NCBI RefSeq assembly: GCF_016901775.1
Contig: NZ_JACJKW010000012.1
Span: forward strand, 33,733 to 97,732
Length of the DNA: 64,000 nucleotides
Reading direction: 5' to 3'
DNA from: Intestinimonas butyriciproducens
GTDB lineage: Bacteria > Bacillota > Clostridia > Oscillospirales > Butyricicoccaceae
This document shows, piece after piece, positions 52,593-60,704 of the stretch. A program made the position numbers and the translations under genes. How positions within the stretch are numbered: the first letter of the stretch is position 1; each line of letters opens with the position of its first letter. A model generated the notes under the pieces. It saw only the letters and a program-made list of their open reading frames with translations. It did not search any database and had not been told where the DNA came from.

Positions 52593-53456
52593 ATGGCCAG
52601 AAAGCTCTTTTGCCAGTGGGGCCCCTGGGCCTATCGCATCTCCCAGGAAAAGGAGATCCTTCGCCGGAAGATGAAAGACCTTTCCCAGGGTCCTTTTGCC
52701 AAGACAGTTCAGAAAGAACCATTGCCTCAGCTGATCTATGACCACAAATCCCTCATCCTCCGCCGGTTGGGGGATGTGGATATGGCTTTGCAGCAAAACA
52801 AAAAGGTAAATTTGACCCTGGCCGCTCCACGGGTGGATGGGATTCTGATCTATCCCGGGGAGACCTTTTCCTTTTGGCATCTGGTGGGCCGATGCACCCG
52901 ACGCAAAGGCTATCAGACGGGCATGACCATCGGCAAGGGACAGGTAGGCCAGGGCGTGGGAGGCGGAATGTGCCAATTTACAAATCTCATCCATTTCATG
53001 GTGCTTCACAGCCCCTTGACCATTCTGGAGCATCACCATCATGACAGCATGGATCTGTTCCCCGATTTTGGCCGTCAGGTGCCCTTCGGGGTGGGAACTT
53101 CCATTGCCTATAATTACCTGGATTACCGGGTGCGAAACGACACCCGGCAGGTTTTTCAGCTGAAAGCCTTTATCGATGGGGAATATCTCCACGGCCAGCT
53201 GCGGTGCCAGGAGGCGCTGCCCTATTGCTGGCACCTCCGGGTGGAGGACGAGTATTTTGAAAAGGAAGGGGCGGAACTTTACCGCCATAATACCATTTAT
53301 CGCCGGAAAGTGGACAAGAAAACAGGAAAGTATGAAGACACTCTTCTGATGCGCAACCGGGCCCGGGTGCTCTATGATCACAGTTATGTGCCCCAAAGCG
53401 CCATCCGGCAAAAGGAAGAAAGAGAGGACGAAAGCAAATGTTCCAGTACACAATAG
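52593..53456 (+). CDS. VanW-family protein
   Basis: 287 residues, cytosolic by sequence (no signal). The VanW domain covers about 70-215: P-G-E-T-F-S-F-W-H-L-V-G, then G-V-G-G-G-M-C-Q-F-T-N-L-I and H-H-H-H-D-S with a His cluster. VanW occurs in some glycopeptide-resistance clusters but its role is unknown, and no vanA/H/X genes are here, so resistance should not be inferred. Its last 19 bp overlap proC. Confidence 0.88.
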   Translation: MARKLFCQWGPWAYRISQEKEILRRKMKDLSQGPFAKTVQKEPLPQLIYDHKSLILRRLGDVDMALQQNKKVNLTLAAPRVDGILIYPGETFSFWHLVGRCTRRKGYQTGMTIGKGQVGQGVGGGMCQFTNLIHFMVLHSPLTILEHHHHDSMDLFPDFGRQVPFGVGTSIAYNYLDYRVRNDTRQVFQLKAFIDGEYLHGQLRCQEALPYCWHLRVEDEYFEKEGAELYRHNTIYRRKVDKKTGKYEDTLLMRNRARVLYDHSYVPQSAIRQKEEREDESKCSSTQ

Positions 53457-54262
53457 GATTCATCGGCACAGGCAACATGGGATCGGCTCTGGTGCGGGCG
53501 GCTTGCAAAGGCATCGATCCCCAGCAGGTGGTGGTAACCAATCACACCCCGGCCAAGGCCCAGGCTCTGGCAAAAGAAGTGGGCTGCCAGGTGGTGCTCA
53601 CCAATGAAGAGGTGGCCCGCCAGAGCAAATTCATCATGCTGGGGGTCAAACCCCATATTCTACCGGAAGTGCTGCGCCAGATCGCCCCGGTGGTGAAGGA
53701 ATGCATGGATCAGGGAGAAGAAAAGGTTCTGGTTTCCATGGCTGCAGGGGTCACCATGGAGAGTATGTACCAGCATTTGGGCCTTTCTCAGCGCGTACCC
53801 ATGCTGCGTATTATGCCCAATACCCCCGCGGCCATCGGCAAGGGCATGACCCTGGTTCATCCGGAATGCTGCAAGCCGGAACTGGTGGATGAGTTTGAAA
53901 CCATCATGGCCCAGTCGGGCCGGTTTGACCGGATCGGTGAGAATCTGGCCGATGCGGCCGGAGCGGCTTCCGGCTGCGTGCCCGCCTTTGCCTATCTCTT
54001 TATGGAAGGTCTGGCCGATGGCGCTGTTATGGCCGGCGTGCCCCGGCAGAAGGCTATGACCTATGTGGCCCAGGCCGTGCTGGGCGCCGCTTCCCTGGTG
54101 CTCCAGAGCGGTCAGCATCCCGGTGCGCTGAAGGATGCTGTTTGCTCCCCCGGAGGCTCCACCATTGTGGGCGTCTCCAAACTGGAGGAAGGCGGCCTGC
54201 GCAGCGCCTGCATCCAGGCCGTGGCCGGGTCTGCGGAGAAAAACAAGAAGCTGGGCAAATAA
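53438..54262 (+). CDS. proC: Pyrroline-5-carboxylate reductase
   Basis: Last step of proline synthesis, NAD(P)H-dependent. 274 residues: the Rossmann start I-G-F-I-G-T-G-N-M-G-S-A, the V-K-P block (L-G-V-K-P-H), R-I-M-P-N-T-P near 122, and the dimerisation domain with S-P-G-G-S-T-I. The start lies within the end of the VanW gene (19 bp overlap), so translation is coupled; the two functions are not known to be related. Confidence 0.95.
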   Translation: MFQYTIGFIGTGNMGSALVRAACKGIDPQQVVVTNHTPAKAQALAKEVGCQVVLTNEEVARQSKFIMLGVKPHILPEVLRQIAPVVKECMDQGEEKVLVSMAAGVTMESMYQHLGLSQRVPMLRIMPNTPAAIGKGMTLVHPECCKPELVDEFETIMAQSGRFDRIGENLADAAGAASGCVPAFAYLFMEGLADGAVMAGVPRQKAMTYVAQAVLGAASLVLQSGQHPGALKDAVCSPGGSTIVGVSKLEEGGLRSACIQAVAGSAEKNKKLGK

Positions 54263-54267
54263 GGGGC

Positions 54268-54303
54268 AAAAAGGGCTTCCTGCAAATCGGGAAGCCCTTT
54301 TTT
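54268..54303 (+). terminator. Terminator after proC
   Basis: AAAGGGCTTCC / GGAAGCCCTTTTTT with an 8-9 base loop. It is only about 23 bp before mutT, for which I see no promoter. Confidence 0.85.
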
Positions 54304-54325
54304 GGTCAAAAGAAAGGAGCAGAAC

Positions 54326-54715
54326 ATGACAGAGGTGGTGGCAGCGCTGATCTGGGAAGGGGATCGGTTTCTCATCGGCCAGAGGCCGGAGCACAAAGCC
54401 CGGGGGCTTTTGTGGGAATTTGTAGGGGGAAAGACCGAGCCTGGGGAAAGTAAGGAGCAAGCACTGATCCGGGAGTGCCGGGAAGAGCTGGATGTGGAGA
54501 TTCAGGTGGGGGATGTCTTTTTGGAGGTAACCCACGAGTATACCGATCTCACGGTGCATCTCACCTTGTTTCACGCTTCCATTGTCCGGGGAATCCCCCA
54601 AAAGCTGGAGCATCAGGATCTGCGGTGGATCACTCCGGCGGAGATCACAAATTACCCCTTCTGCCCTGCCGATCAGGTGATACTGGACAAACTGCGTCGG
54701 GAAGGAAAAGGATAA
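54326..54715 (+). CDS. mutT: Nudix hydrolase, MutT-like 8-oxo-dGTP diphosphatase
   Basis: 129 residues, family length. The Nudix box spans G-G-K-T-E-P-G-E to R-E-C-R-E-E-L-D (about 35-56) with all catalytic Glu residues; the usual final Gly is Asp. L-L-W-E-F-V-G-G-K before it, and D-L-R-W-I-T-P-A-E near residue 95, are typical of MutT cleaning the nucleotide pool. AAAGGAG fixes the start. It directly follows a strong terminator, so expression probably depends on read-through or a weak internal promoter. Confidence 0.88.
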   Translation: MTEVVAALIWEGDRFLIGQRPEHKARGLLWEFVGGKTEPGESKEQALIRECREELDVEIQVGDVFLEVTHEYTDLTVHLTLFHASIVRGIPQKLEHQDLRWITPAEITNYPFCPADQVILDKLRREGKG

Positions 54716-54719
54716 TAGA

Positions 54720-54901
54720 CAGACTGTCGAAAAACTGATCCAGTTGGAGAGAAATATGTGCCCTTCCCCTCATCAATCCGCAAAAAGCTGCGACCTGTGC
54801 GCAGCTTTTTGCACCTTTCAAGGGGCAAGTGTGCGCCAAAGCGTGCATGCAGCCCCTTGCAAAAACTCGAAAAAGTGGATTTTGCCACTTTTCCGATACG
54901 C
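54720..54901. repeat. MITE-like inverted-repeat element, copy 2
   Basis: Begins CTGTCGAAAAACTG (54724) and ends CCACTTTTCCGATACG. It shares with copy 1 (9284-9462) the GCAAAAAGCTGCG hairpin, here with a perfect CGCAGCTTTTTGC partner, the CAAGGGGC/GCCCCTTG arms around a TGTGCGCC...GCGTGCATGCA core, and the CGAAAAAGTGG hairpin. The first 50 bp differ between the copies. It starts five bases after the mutT stop. Confidence 0.8.
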
Positions 54902-54930
54902 AAAGCCCTGGCCGCACGGCCAGGGCTTTT
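54902..54930. terminator. Bidirectional terminator between mutT and the QueD-like gene
   Basis: AAAGCCCTGGCC / GGCCAGGGCTTTT with a GCAC loop; convergent genes on both sides. Confidence 0.85.
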
Positions 54931-54951
54931 GATCTATAGAACAGGAGGAAG

Positions 54952-55518
54952 TTATTTCTTTTGATAGCCGCACTTGGGGCAGATGCCTTTTTCATTCAGG
55001 GCGATGCCGCACAGGGGGCAGCGGTCGATCTGGTTCTTGGTGACAAATTCCGCAGAAGCGGCATTGACACCGCTGGTGAAGGTGATCTTGGCGATATTCA
55101 GCTTGTCCTTCAGCAGATCATAAACGATTTTGATCATGCCTTCCACCGTCAGGGTCTCCTTGGTGACCACCAGGCGGCATTCGGGGTAGGCCTTGGCCAG
55201 CTCGGTCTGGAAAGCGGGGCCTTTCATCTGGTTCTGGGGAGCGCCGTTGCGGATGCCCTGGTCCTCATACACCTGGAGAACAGCGGGGAGCAAAGGATCG
55301 TCTTCCCGCAGGATGAGAGCGTGGTCAAAGTTCTTCAGCACTTCCCAGGCGGTCTTTTGAATTTCGTTGCAGGGGAAAACCATGTTGACCCCAGGTTCGA
55401 TGGTGTCTTCTACCTCGATGGTCAGAACACCGGTGTGGCCGTGGAGATATTGGGCCTCTCCCTTGAAGCCGTAAAAACGATGGGCGTATTGCAGATCCAG
55501 TGTGGTGATGCTTCGCAT
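54952..55518 (-). CDS. QueD-like (6-pyruvoyl-tetrahydropterin synthase family) protein with C-terminal zinc ribbon
   Basis: 188 residues. The T-fold zinc site is H13, H26 and H28 (Y-A-H-R-F then Y-L-H-G-H); F-D-H-A-L-I-L and E-T-L-T-V-E fit the family. The standard Cys between H13 and H26 used by QueD for catalysis is missing, and the last 30 residues form a C4 zinc ribbon (C-P-L-C, then C-P-K-C-G-Y). Together these point to a QueD paralogue rather than the queuosine enzyme. AAGGAGG precedes the start. A palindrome overlaps its transcription start. Confidence 0.78.
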   Translation of the reverse strand: MRSITTLDLQYAHRFYGFKGEAQYLHGHTGVLTIEVEDTIEPGVNMVFPCNEIQKTAWEVLKNFDHALILREDDPLLPAVLQVYEDQGIRNGAPQNQMKGPAFQTELAKAYPECRLVVTKETLTVEGMIKIVYDLLKDKLNIAKITFTSGVNAASAEFVTKNQIDRCPLCGIALNEKGICPKCGYQKK

Positions 55519-55570
55519 AGCATTGTCCTCCTTGTAAATGAATTTCCAGGAAGTCCTGAAGAAATAAGAA

Positions 55571-55618
55571 TTAGAATTATTCTATTTCTAATATACACAA
55601 GGAATCCCCCATTGTCAA
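55571..55618 (-). promoter_or_regulatory. Promoter and overlapping palindrome of the QueD-like gene
   Basis: Minus strand: exact TTGACA (55618-55613), 17 bp, TATATT (55595-55590). Over the expected start lies TTAGAAT-T-ATTCTAT (55571-55585), a 7-1-7 palindrome of the type bound by Fur-family repressors (Fur, Zur, PerR), with a further half-site TTCTAA at 55586. Some QueD paralogues are known members of zinc (Zur) regulons. Confidence 0.55.
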
Positions 55619-55634
55619 GAATTTTTTGGACAAA

Positions 55635-55665
55635 AAAATCCCCTCACCGGCGGTGAGGGGATTTT
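55635..55665. terminator. Terminator of the MATE gene
   Basis: AAAATCCCCTCAC / GTGAGGGGATTTT with a CGGCG loop, T-rich on both strands. Confidence 0.85.
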
Positions 55666-55670
55666 CAAAA

Positions 55671-57056
55671 TCATGATACAGAGGTTTTTTCGCCCTGAAG
55701 GCGAGCGGCTCGCCCATCGGAGATCACATCGATCACTCGTTTTTTCTGGAAAATAGCCATGTTGATCAGAATACGCACGATCTGATCCAGGGCAATGGCG
55801 ATCCAGATAAAAGACAGATCCAGGTGAAGAAGTTTGCCGCAGATCACGGCCATAGGCACACGCACACACCAGATGCCCACAAAAGACACCGTCATGGGCA
55901 CATTCCGGTAGCCCGCCGAGCGGATGGTGCCGTTATAGACCTTGGCCAGGTCCTGAGGGATCTGGGCGAAGCCCATGATGAACACATAGACCTGGCCCAG
56001 GGCCTGGATCTCCCCTTTGTCGGTGAGCAATGTCATAAAGCCGCCGGCAAAGGTAAAGAGGGCCACGCTGGCAAAGACGCCGGTGAAGAAGGAGAACTTC
56101 CGCATCTGTTTGAAGTACAGCCGGTACAGGGCATCGTCATTCATGCCGATGGCCCGGGCCGCCAGGGCGGTGGATGCCGTGACAAAGCCGATGCCCGGCA
56201 TTTCGCAGATGGTCTCGGCCTGAAGTCCCAGGTTGTAAGCGGCGAAAGCGGCGCTGCCGTAGCCCAGGATCACATTGCTCAGCACAATGGCCGAAAGCTG
56301 CCAGAATACATTTTCACAGGCGGCAGGGATGCCGGTTTTATAGATCTGGGCCAGCACATGTTTGTCCAGAGAGAAAAAGGACTGGTTGTGGATTTCATGG
56401 CTGAAATAGCCTTTGGGGGCATAGAGAAGAAAAAGGCCGGTGAGTCCGCCTGTCATCCAGGAGCAAAGGGTGCTGATGGCAGCGCCGGTAAGCCCCAGGG
56501 CCGGAAGAGGGCCAGGGCCGAAGATCAGCAAAAAGCCCAGGACGATATTGACCCCATTCATCAAAAAGGCGATGTACATAGGGGTTTTGGTGTTGCCGTG
56601 GCCGTTGAAGGCGGCGGCGTTCAGACTGGACAGGGCCATAAAGGGCACAGCGAAAATGGCGATGCGGGCAAAGCCCCGGGCGGTATCCAGCAAAGCCTGA
56701 TCCTGGGTAAAGAGATGAAGGATCGGGTCAAGGAAAATCAATGTGCCCAGCACACAAAGCAGGGAGACGGGGATGACCGTCACATAGGCCTGCTCCACCG
56801 TACGCCGGCATTGATCCCATCGCTGCTGGCCATAGCGCAGGGCCACAATGACCGTAGCGCCGATGCCGATGCCTTTGAAGAGAGCCCAGAAGGTGTTGAT
56901 GATTCGGTTGCCCACACCCTGAGCGGCAATGTCATCGGCCATCAGCCGTCCGATCATGGCCGTGGTCACCAGTCCGGCAGACATCTGGAGCATATTCTCA
57001 ATGATAATCGGCAGTACCATTTTGAAAATATCCCGGTTGACTTGCTTTTTGTCCAT
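55671..57056 (-). CDS. MATE-family efflux transporter
   Basis: 461 residues with about twelve membrane helices in two related halves, the MATE pattern (M-V-L-P-I-I-I-E-N-M-L-Q at the start; A-A-F-N-G-H-G-N-T-K-T-P and V-Y-N-G-T-I-R-S-A-G-Y at corresponding places in the halves). An antiporter driven by sodium or protons for drugs or metabolites; the substrate cannot be predicted. ATG at 57056 is chosen for spacing from GGAAGG; an ATG four codons earlier adjoins that site. Confidence 0.92.
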   Translation of the reverse strand: MDKKQVNRDIFKMVLPIIIENMLQMSAGLVTTAMIGRLMADDIAAQGVGNRIINTFWALFKGIGIGATVIVALRYGQQRWDQCRRTVEQAYVTVIPVSLLCVLGTLIFLDPILHLFTQDQALLDTARGFARIAIFAVPFMALSSLNAAAFNGHGNTKTPMYIAFLMNGVNIVLGFLLIFGPGPLPALGLTGAAISTLCSWMTGGLTGLFLLYAPKGYFSHEIHNQSFFSLDKHVLAQIYKTGIPAACENVFWQLSAIVLSNVILGYGSAAFAAYNLGLQAETICEMPGIGFVTASTALAARAIGMNDDALYRLYFKQMRKFSFFTGVFASVALFTFAGGFMTLLTDKGEIQALGQVYVFIMGFAQIPQDLAKVYNGTIRSAGYRNVPMTVSFVGIWCVRVPMAVICGKLLHLDLSFIWIAIALDQIVRILINMAIFQKKRVIDVISDGRAARLQGEKTSVS

Positions 57057-57106
57057 CTTCCCCATCCTTCCCTTTTTGATGGGGGAGCGGCAGCTCCCTT
57101 GCCCCC

Positions 57107-57136
57107 ATACTAACACACCCCTTCACAGCGCCGCAA
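57107..57136 (-). promoter_or_regulatory. Possible promoter of the MATE gene
   Basis: Minus strand: TTGCGG (57136-57131), 18 bp, TAGTAT (57112-57107); moderate match. The rest of the stretch to 57298 has only an A/T-rich tract. Confidence 0.45.
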
Positions 57137-57298
57137 GAGGGGGCAAAAACCAGCACAATCCAGTTGTTTCATTTTCGCAACTTTTTCACAGGATATCCTC
57201 TGGTTTTGCAGGAACTTTACAAAAAAAACACCGGGGAAAAATTTTTTTCCCCGGTGCGGTTTTCCCCCAGGCAGGAGTCTGCAAGGGGAGAGGTGTAT

Positions 57299-59137
57299 TT
57301 ACTTGAGCATTTCGCTGTGGTTGACCACCTGCTCGTTATAGAGGAAGAGCACATCTTTGCCGGCAAAGTCCACATACTGGGGCAGGAAGGAGCTCATCAT
57401 ATAGCGCAGATCCACCAGCGTAACGGTCTTGTACTGCTCCACCAGCAGGGGAGCCAGGCTGCAGGAATAGGAATCCCGGAAGATCACCAGCTCCTTATCC
57501 AAGGTGGCGTTGGGGTTTTCCAGCGTTACCAGGGGCGTGGGGCCGGAGAGGAACACATCGTAGGGGGAGTCTCCCTCCAGAGCGGCCACATCGTAAATGG
57601 CAGCGGGAGCGGTCTCATCCCAGTTATCCACCTTGACCTGCTCCATGGCGGCGGAGGTGAGATAGGTCAGGGTCTCGGTGGGGAAGCCATCCTTGCCCTG
57701 GCCGTGCTGGCCGGTGATGCCTTCGATGGTGGTGTTCTGGGTGAAGGTAGACAGGTCAACAGAGAAGCCCATCACATTGCCCAGAGCATCCACCACATCC
57801 TGCAGGCATTCCTGGCGCCAGTGGGGATCGGTCTTGTAGTAGTCCTCCAGCTGAAGTGCGCCGAACAGGTCGATATACTGAGCGCTCTTCACATTCTCGC
57901 CCAGAATGGACTTCATCTGGTCATAGTCAAAGGAGGTCTCCAGCTTGTCATTGACAAAATAGGATTTGCTGGGGATGACGGAATAGTACAGGTTGGCCGC
58001 TTCTTTCAGCTGATCGGCAGCCAGGTTTTCGATCTTCGCGGCAAAATTTTTCACCGAATCGGGCCGCAGAGTGCCGATATCATCCATGTAATAGTCCTCA
58101 TACTGGATCAGGCCGTTGGCGTCCGGTGTGAGTTTGGGGGAAAGGTCCAGCTTCATGAAGCTGTCGGCGATCTGCTGGGGGATATCGGGGTTGATGACCA
58201 TCAGGATCAGGTTGCCCTGGTTGGCCATGACGATGTCCTCGCGCTCCACGCCCACGCAGATCCACTTCCGGGGATTCACCGAAGTGCGGATTTCTTCTTT
58301 CAGAGCTTCCACATCCACGCCGTCCTTGGCCCGCACCAGGCACACCGAGTGGGGGATAGAGCCAATGGCCGCTTCCGAAGCCACCGCTTCAGAAACCTGG
58401 GACAGATCTTTCAGGCCCAGGAAGTATTCGGCGGTCTCATCGGTGATGGGGGTGGTGGTCACCATAGGAATGGCATCGGGATCTTCCAGACCGGCATAGG
58501 TGCGTTCAATGATCCCTTCCAGGGAATCGGCATCGTGAACCAGGCCCAGGGAATCCAGCAGCTTGACGCTTTCCGCCCGGGTGATGTTGGCCAGAGGACG
58601 GAGGGTGCCGTCGGGATAGCCGCCCAGATAGCCTTCTTCCACAAAACCGGCCACAGAGGACTGGGCATAAGCGGCCACCTGCTCTCCATCAGAGAACTTG
58701 TCCAGCACATCGGCGTTTGCCGAGGTGATGCGGAAAGCACGCCCGGCCATGGTCATGGCATCCTGGCGGGTGATATTCTGGGAGGGACGGAAGGAAGTAT
58801 CTTCCGAAACGACGCCATAGGCCAGCAGTTTGGTGACAGCGGCATAGTACCAATCTCCTTCCTTCACATCGGAGAAGGGGCTTTCGGGAGTTTCGGCCGC
58901 CGGAGAGAGCAGGTTGGCCAGAATGTTGGCAAATTCCGCCCGGGTGATGTTGTTGTCGGGACGGAAAGTGCCGTCCTCATAGCCGCCCAGTTTGCCGGCT
59001 TCCACCCAGCGGGAGATATTCTCCTCAGCCCAGTGGCCCTGGATGTCGCTGAAGGAAGCGGCGGAAACGGCGCTCCACAGCATGGTAAGGGAAAGGGCTG
59101 CGGCCGCAGGCCGGGCCAGGTAATGCTTTTTGTTCAT
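57299..59137 (-). CDS. Surface protein fusing three SLH domains, DUF4358 and a DHHW (AlgX/AlgJ-like) domain
   Basis: 612 residues with a signal peptide (about 1-25). Three SLH domains fill about 28-205 (F-S-D-I-Q-G-H-W-A-E, F-R-P-D-N-N-I-T-R-A-E-F; F-R-P-S-Q-N-I-T-R-Q-D; L-R-P-L-A-N-I-T-R-A-E). About 225-325 matches DUF4358 (I-P-H-S-V-C-L-V-R-A-K-D-G, W-I-C-V-G-V-E). The rest is DHHW-like: K-T-D-P-H-W-R and the late F-R-D-S-Y-S with an SGNH-type Asp-Ser, as in proteins that O-acetylate exopolysaccharides. It is probably wall-attached and active on a surface glycan. GAAAGGAG lies ten bases before the ATG. Confidence 0.82.
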   Translation of the reverse strand: MNKKHYLARPAAAALSLTMLWSAVSAASFSDIQGHWAEENISRWVEAGKLGGYEDGTFRPDNNITRAEFANILANLLSPAAETPESPFSDVKEGDWYYAAVTKLLAYGVVSEDTSFRPSQNITRQDAMTMAGRAFRITSANADVLDKFSDGEQVAAYAQSSVAGFVEEGYLGGYPDGTLRPLANITRAESVKLLDSLGLVHDADSLEGIIERTYAGLEDPDAIPMVTTTPITDETAEYFLGLKDLSQVSEAVASEAAIGSIPHSVCLVRAKDGVDVEALKEEIRTSVNPRKWICVGVEREDIVMANQGNLILMVINPDIPQQIADSFMKLDLSPKLTPDANGLIQYEDYYMDDIGTLRPDSVKNFAAKIENLAADQLKEAANLYYSVIPSKSYFVNDKLETSFDYDQMKSILGENVKSAQYIDLFGALQLEDYYKTDPHWRQECLQDVVDALGNVMGFSVDLSTFTQNTTIEGITGQHGQGKDGFPTETLTYLTSAAMEQVKVDNWDETAPAAIYDVAALEGDSPYDVFLSGPTPLVTLENPNATLDKELVIFRDSYSCSLAPLLVEQYKTVTLVDLRYMMSSFLPQYVDFAGKDVLFLYNEQVVNHSEMLK

Positions 59138-59221
59138 GGGATACAGTCTCCTTTCGGTCTCATAGAGGTTCGTGCCTTCTTTAGACGAAGGGGAGAGGGA
59201 AAAGTTCCCGTCCTGCAAAAG

Positions 59222-59251
59222 AAAAAAGCGAGACATTTTGTCTCGCTTTTT
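59222..59251. terminator. Terminator of infC-rpmI-rplT
   Basis: AAAAAGCGAGACA / TGTCTCGCTTTTT with a TTT loop, T-rich on both strands, 15 bp after rplT. Confidence 0.9.
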
Positions 59252-59266
59252 GATAAACGATAAAAT

Positions 59267-59620
59267 TTACAGAGCAGCCTTGGCCTTTTCCACCAGGGAG
59301 GTGAAAGCAGCCATATCGGACACAGCCAGCTCGGCCAGCATCTTCCGGTTCAGACCGATACCAGCCTTCTTCAGGCCGTTCATGAAGCGGGAATAGTTGA
59401 TGCCGTTCTGGGCACAAGCCGCAGAGATACGGGTGATCCACAGTCTTCTGAAGTCGCGCTTTTTCAGCTTTCTGCCCACATAGGCATACTTCAGGGACTT
59501 CATCACCTGCTGATTGGCAACCTTGTAATGGTTCTTTTTATTGCCCCAGTAGCCTTTCGCCAGCTTGAGGGTCTTTTTTCTTCTTTTGCGCGTCATCATC
59601 GCGCCTTTTACTCTAGCCAT
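59267..59620 (-). CDS. rplT: 50S ribosomal protein L20
   Basis: 117 residues, very basic N-terminus ([15 protein letters not shown]) and the family block [12 protein letters not shown]. Binds 23S rRNA in early assembly and, in Firmicutes, represses its own operon through the leader upstream of infC. Confidence 0.98.
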   Translation of the reverse strand: MARVKGAMMTRKRRKKTLKLAKGYWGNKKNHYKVANQQVMKSLKYAYVGRKLKKRDFRRLWITRISAACAQNGINYSRFMNGLKKAGIGLNRKMLAELAVSDMAAFTSLVEKAKAAL

Positions 59621-59649
59621 TGTATTTCAGCCTCCTGTGTATGCTTTGT

Positions 59650-59853
59650 TTAGTTGTAGGGCAGCAGACGCTTGATCTGAGCGGCCTTGGTGGAATCCAC
59701 ATAGTCAGCCTTGCGCAGCTGGCGTCTTCTCTTGGCGGTATAGCCATGGCCATTGTTGAAATGGCGTCTGTTGATGGAACCGTGCTTGATTTTGCCGGAC
59801 TTGGTCAGCTTAAATCTTTTTTTGGCGCCTGTATGAGTTTTGATCTTCGGCAT
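59650..59853 (-). CDS. rpmI: 50S ribosomal protein L35
   Basis: 67 residues beginning M-P-K-I-K-T-H-T-G-A-K-K-R-F, the standard L35 start, and ending in the common L-P-Y-N. Second gene of the infC operon. Confidence 0.98.
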   Translation of the reverse strand: MPKIKTHTGAKKRFKLTKSGKIKHGSINRRHFNNGHGYTAKRRRQLRKADYVDSTKAAQIKRLLPYN

Positions 59854-59893
59854 AGCTTTTGAAACTCCTCTCTTAAAACAAACGGCACAGCCG

Positions 59894-60415
59894 TTATGGT
59901 TTTTTCTTGACGGGGGCCAGGAACATGATCATCTGGCGGCCCTCCAGCTTGGGCTCTTTTTCCACATTGCCCACTTCCTTGCAGGTTTCGGCGAACTTCT
60001 TCAGCAGATCCATACCGATCTGGGTGTGAGCCATTTCACGGCCGCGGAAGCGGACGGTGACCTTCACCTTGTCGCCGCCGGTGAGGAACTTGGTGGCGTT
60101 GCGGGCTTTTACCTCGAAATCATGCACATCGATCTTCGGAGAAAAGCGGATCTCTTTGACTTCCACAATGCGCTGATTTTTCTTGGCTTCCTTCTCTTTT
60201 TTAGCCTGCTCAAAGCGGAACTTGCCATAGTCCATGATCTTGCAGACGGGGGGATTGGCCTTGGGGGAGATGTTCACCAGGTCGAGTCCCTTTTCTTCGG
60301 CGGCTTCCAGCGCCTTCTGGAGGGACATGATCCCCAGCTGCTGGCCCTCGCTGTCGATCAGCCGGACTTCCTTTTCCCGGATTTCCTCGTTGATTTGATG
60401 TTCCATGATGCTAAT
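59894..60415 (-). CDS. infC: Translation initiation factor IF-3, starting at ATT
   Basis: 173 residues with the N-terminal domain (Q-I-N-E-E-I-R-E-K-E-V-R-L-I-D), linker and C-terminal domain ending V-K-K-K-P. A consensus AAGGAGG (60431-60425) is 18 bases from the ATG at 60406, far too distant, but nine bases from ATT at 60415, in frame three codons upstream. ATT/AUU is the known unusual start of infC, used because IF-3 rejects it, giving autoregulation. The protein then starts M-S-I-M-E-H-Q. Confidence 0.93.
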   Translation of the reverse strand: MSIMEHQINEEIREKEVRLIDSEGQQLGIMSLQKALEAAEEKGLDLVNISPKANPPVCKIMDYGKFRFEQAKKEKEAKKNQRIVEVKEIRFSPKIDVHDFEVKARNATKFLTGGDKVKVTVRFRGREMAHTQIGMDLLKKFAETCKEVGNVEKEPKLEGRQMIMFLAPVKKKP

Positions 60416-60436
60416 GTAAAAGCACCTCCTTGAAAA

Positions 60437-60571
60437 TGAAAAAAGCTCAGGCGCAAAGCGACCGCCTAAGCTACAAAAACCGCTCTTTCCCCAAAAAGAA
60501 AAGAGAAATCCAGTCTTAACCCTTTCTGTCAGCCATGAGGGTGAGGGCGGTCAGCCCTGCTTTGTTTTACC
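60437..60571 (-). promoter_or_regulatory. L20-type leader of infC-rpmI-rplT
   Basis: About 135 nt between the start of transcription and the infC ribosome site. It ends in a terminator-like hairpin, AGCTTAGGCG pairing with CGCCTGAGCT plus six T (60472-60437), placed just before the ribosome site as in Firmicute L20 leaders. Upstream, GGGCTGACCGCCC near 60545-60558 and a CCGCTCTTTCCCC-type stretch can form the competing structures. L20 binding would favour termination. Confidence 0.7.
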
Positions 60572-60577
60572 AAAGAT

Positions 60578-60606
60578 AGTATACCAGCGAAATCTTTTTG
60601 TGTCAA
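60578..60606 (-). promoter_or_regulatory. SigA promoter of infC-rpmI-rplT
   Basis: Minus strand: exact TTGACA (60606-60601), 17 bp, TATACT (60583-60578). Confidence 0.8.
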
Positions 60607-60627
60607 CTCTTTTTCTTTGCCCTGATT

Positions 60628-60637
60628 GTGGTATAAT
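60628..60637 (+). promoter_or_regulatory. Extended -10 promoter of the DUF1292 gene
   Basis: TGGTATAAT (60629-60637) is an exact -10 box with the TG extension; no good -35 box is present. It is back to back with the infC promoter. Confidence 0.55.
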
Positions 60638-60704
60638 AATAAAAACGAAAGATAAAAACAAAACCGAAAGGAAAAGCCGGATCTTCCGGCGGGATAGATG
60701 CTTT

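Noticed and set aside
52593..53456. Glycopeptide-resistance gene because of VanW similarity
   Set aside because: VanW-domain proteins are widespread without resistance clusters; no ligase, dehydrogenase, dipeptidase or two-component genes are present.
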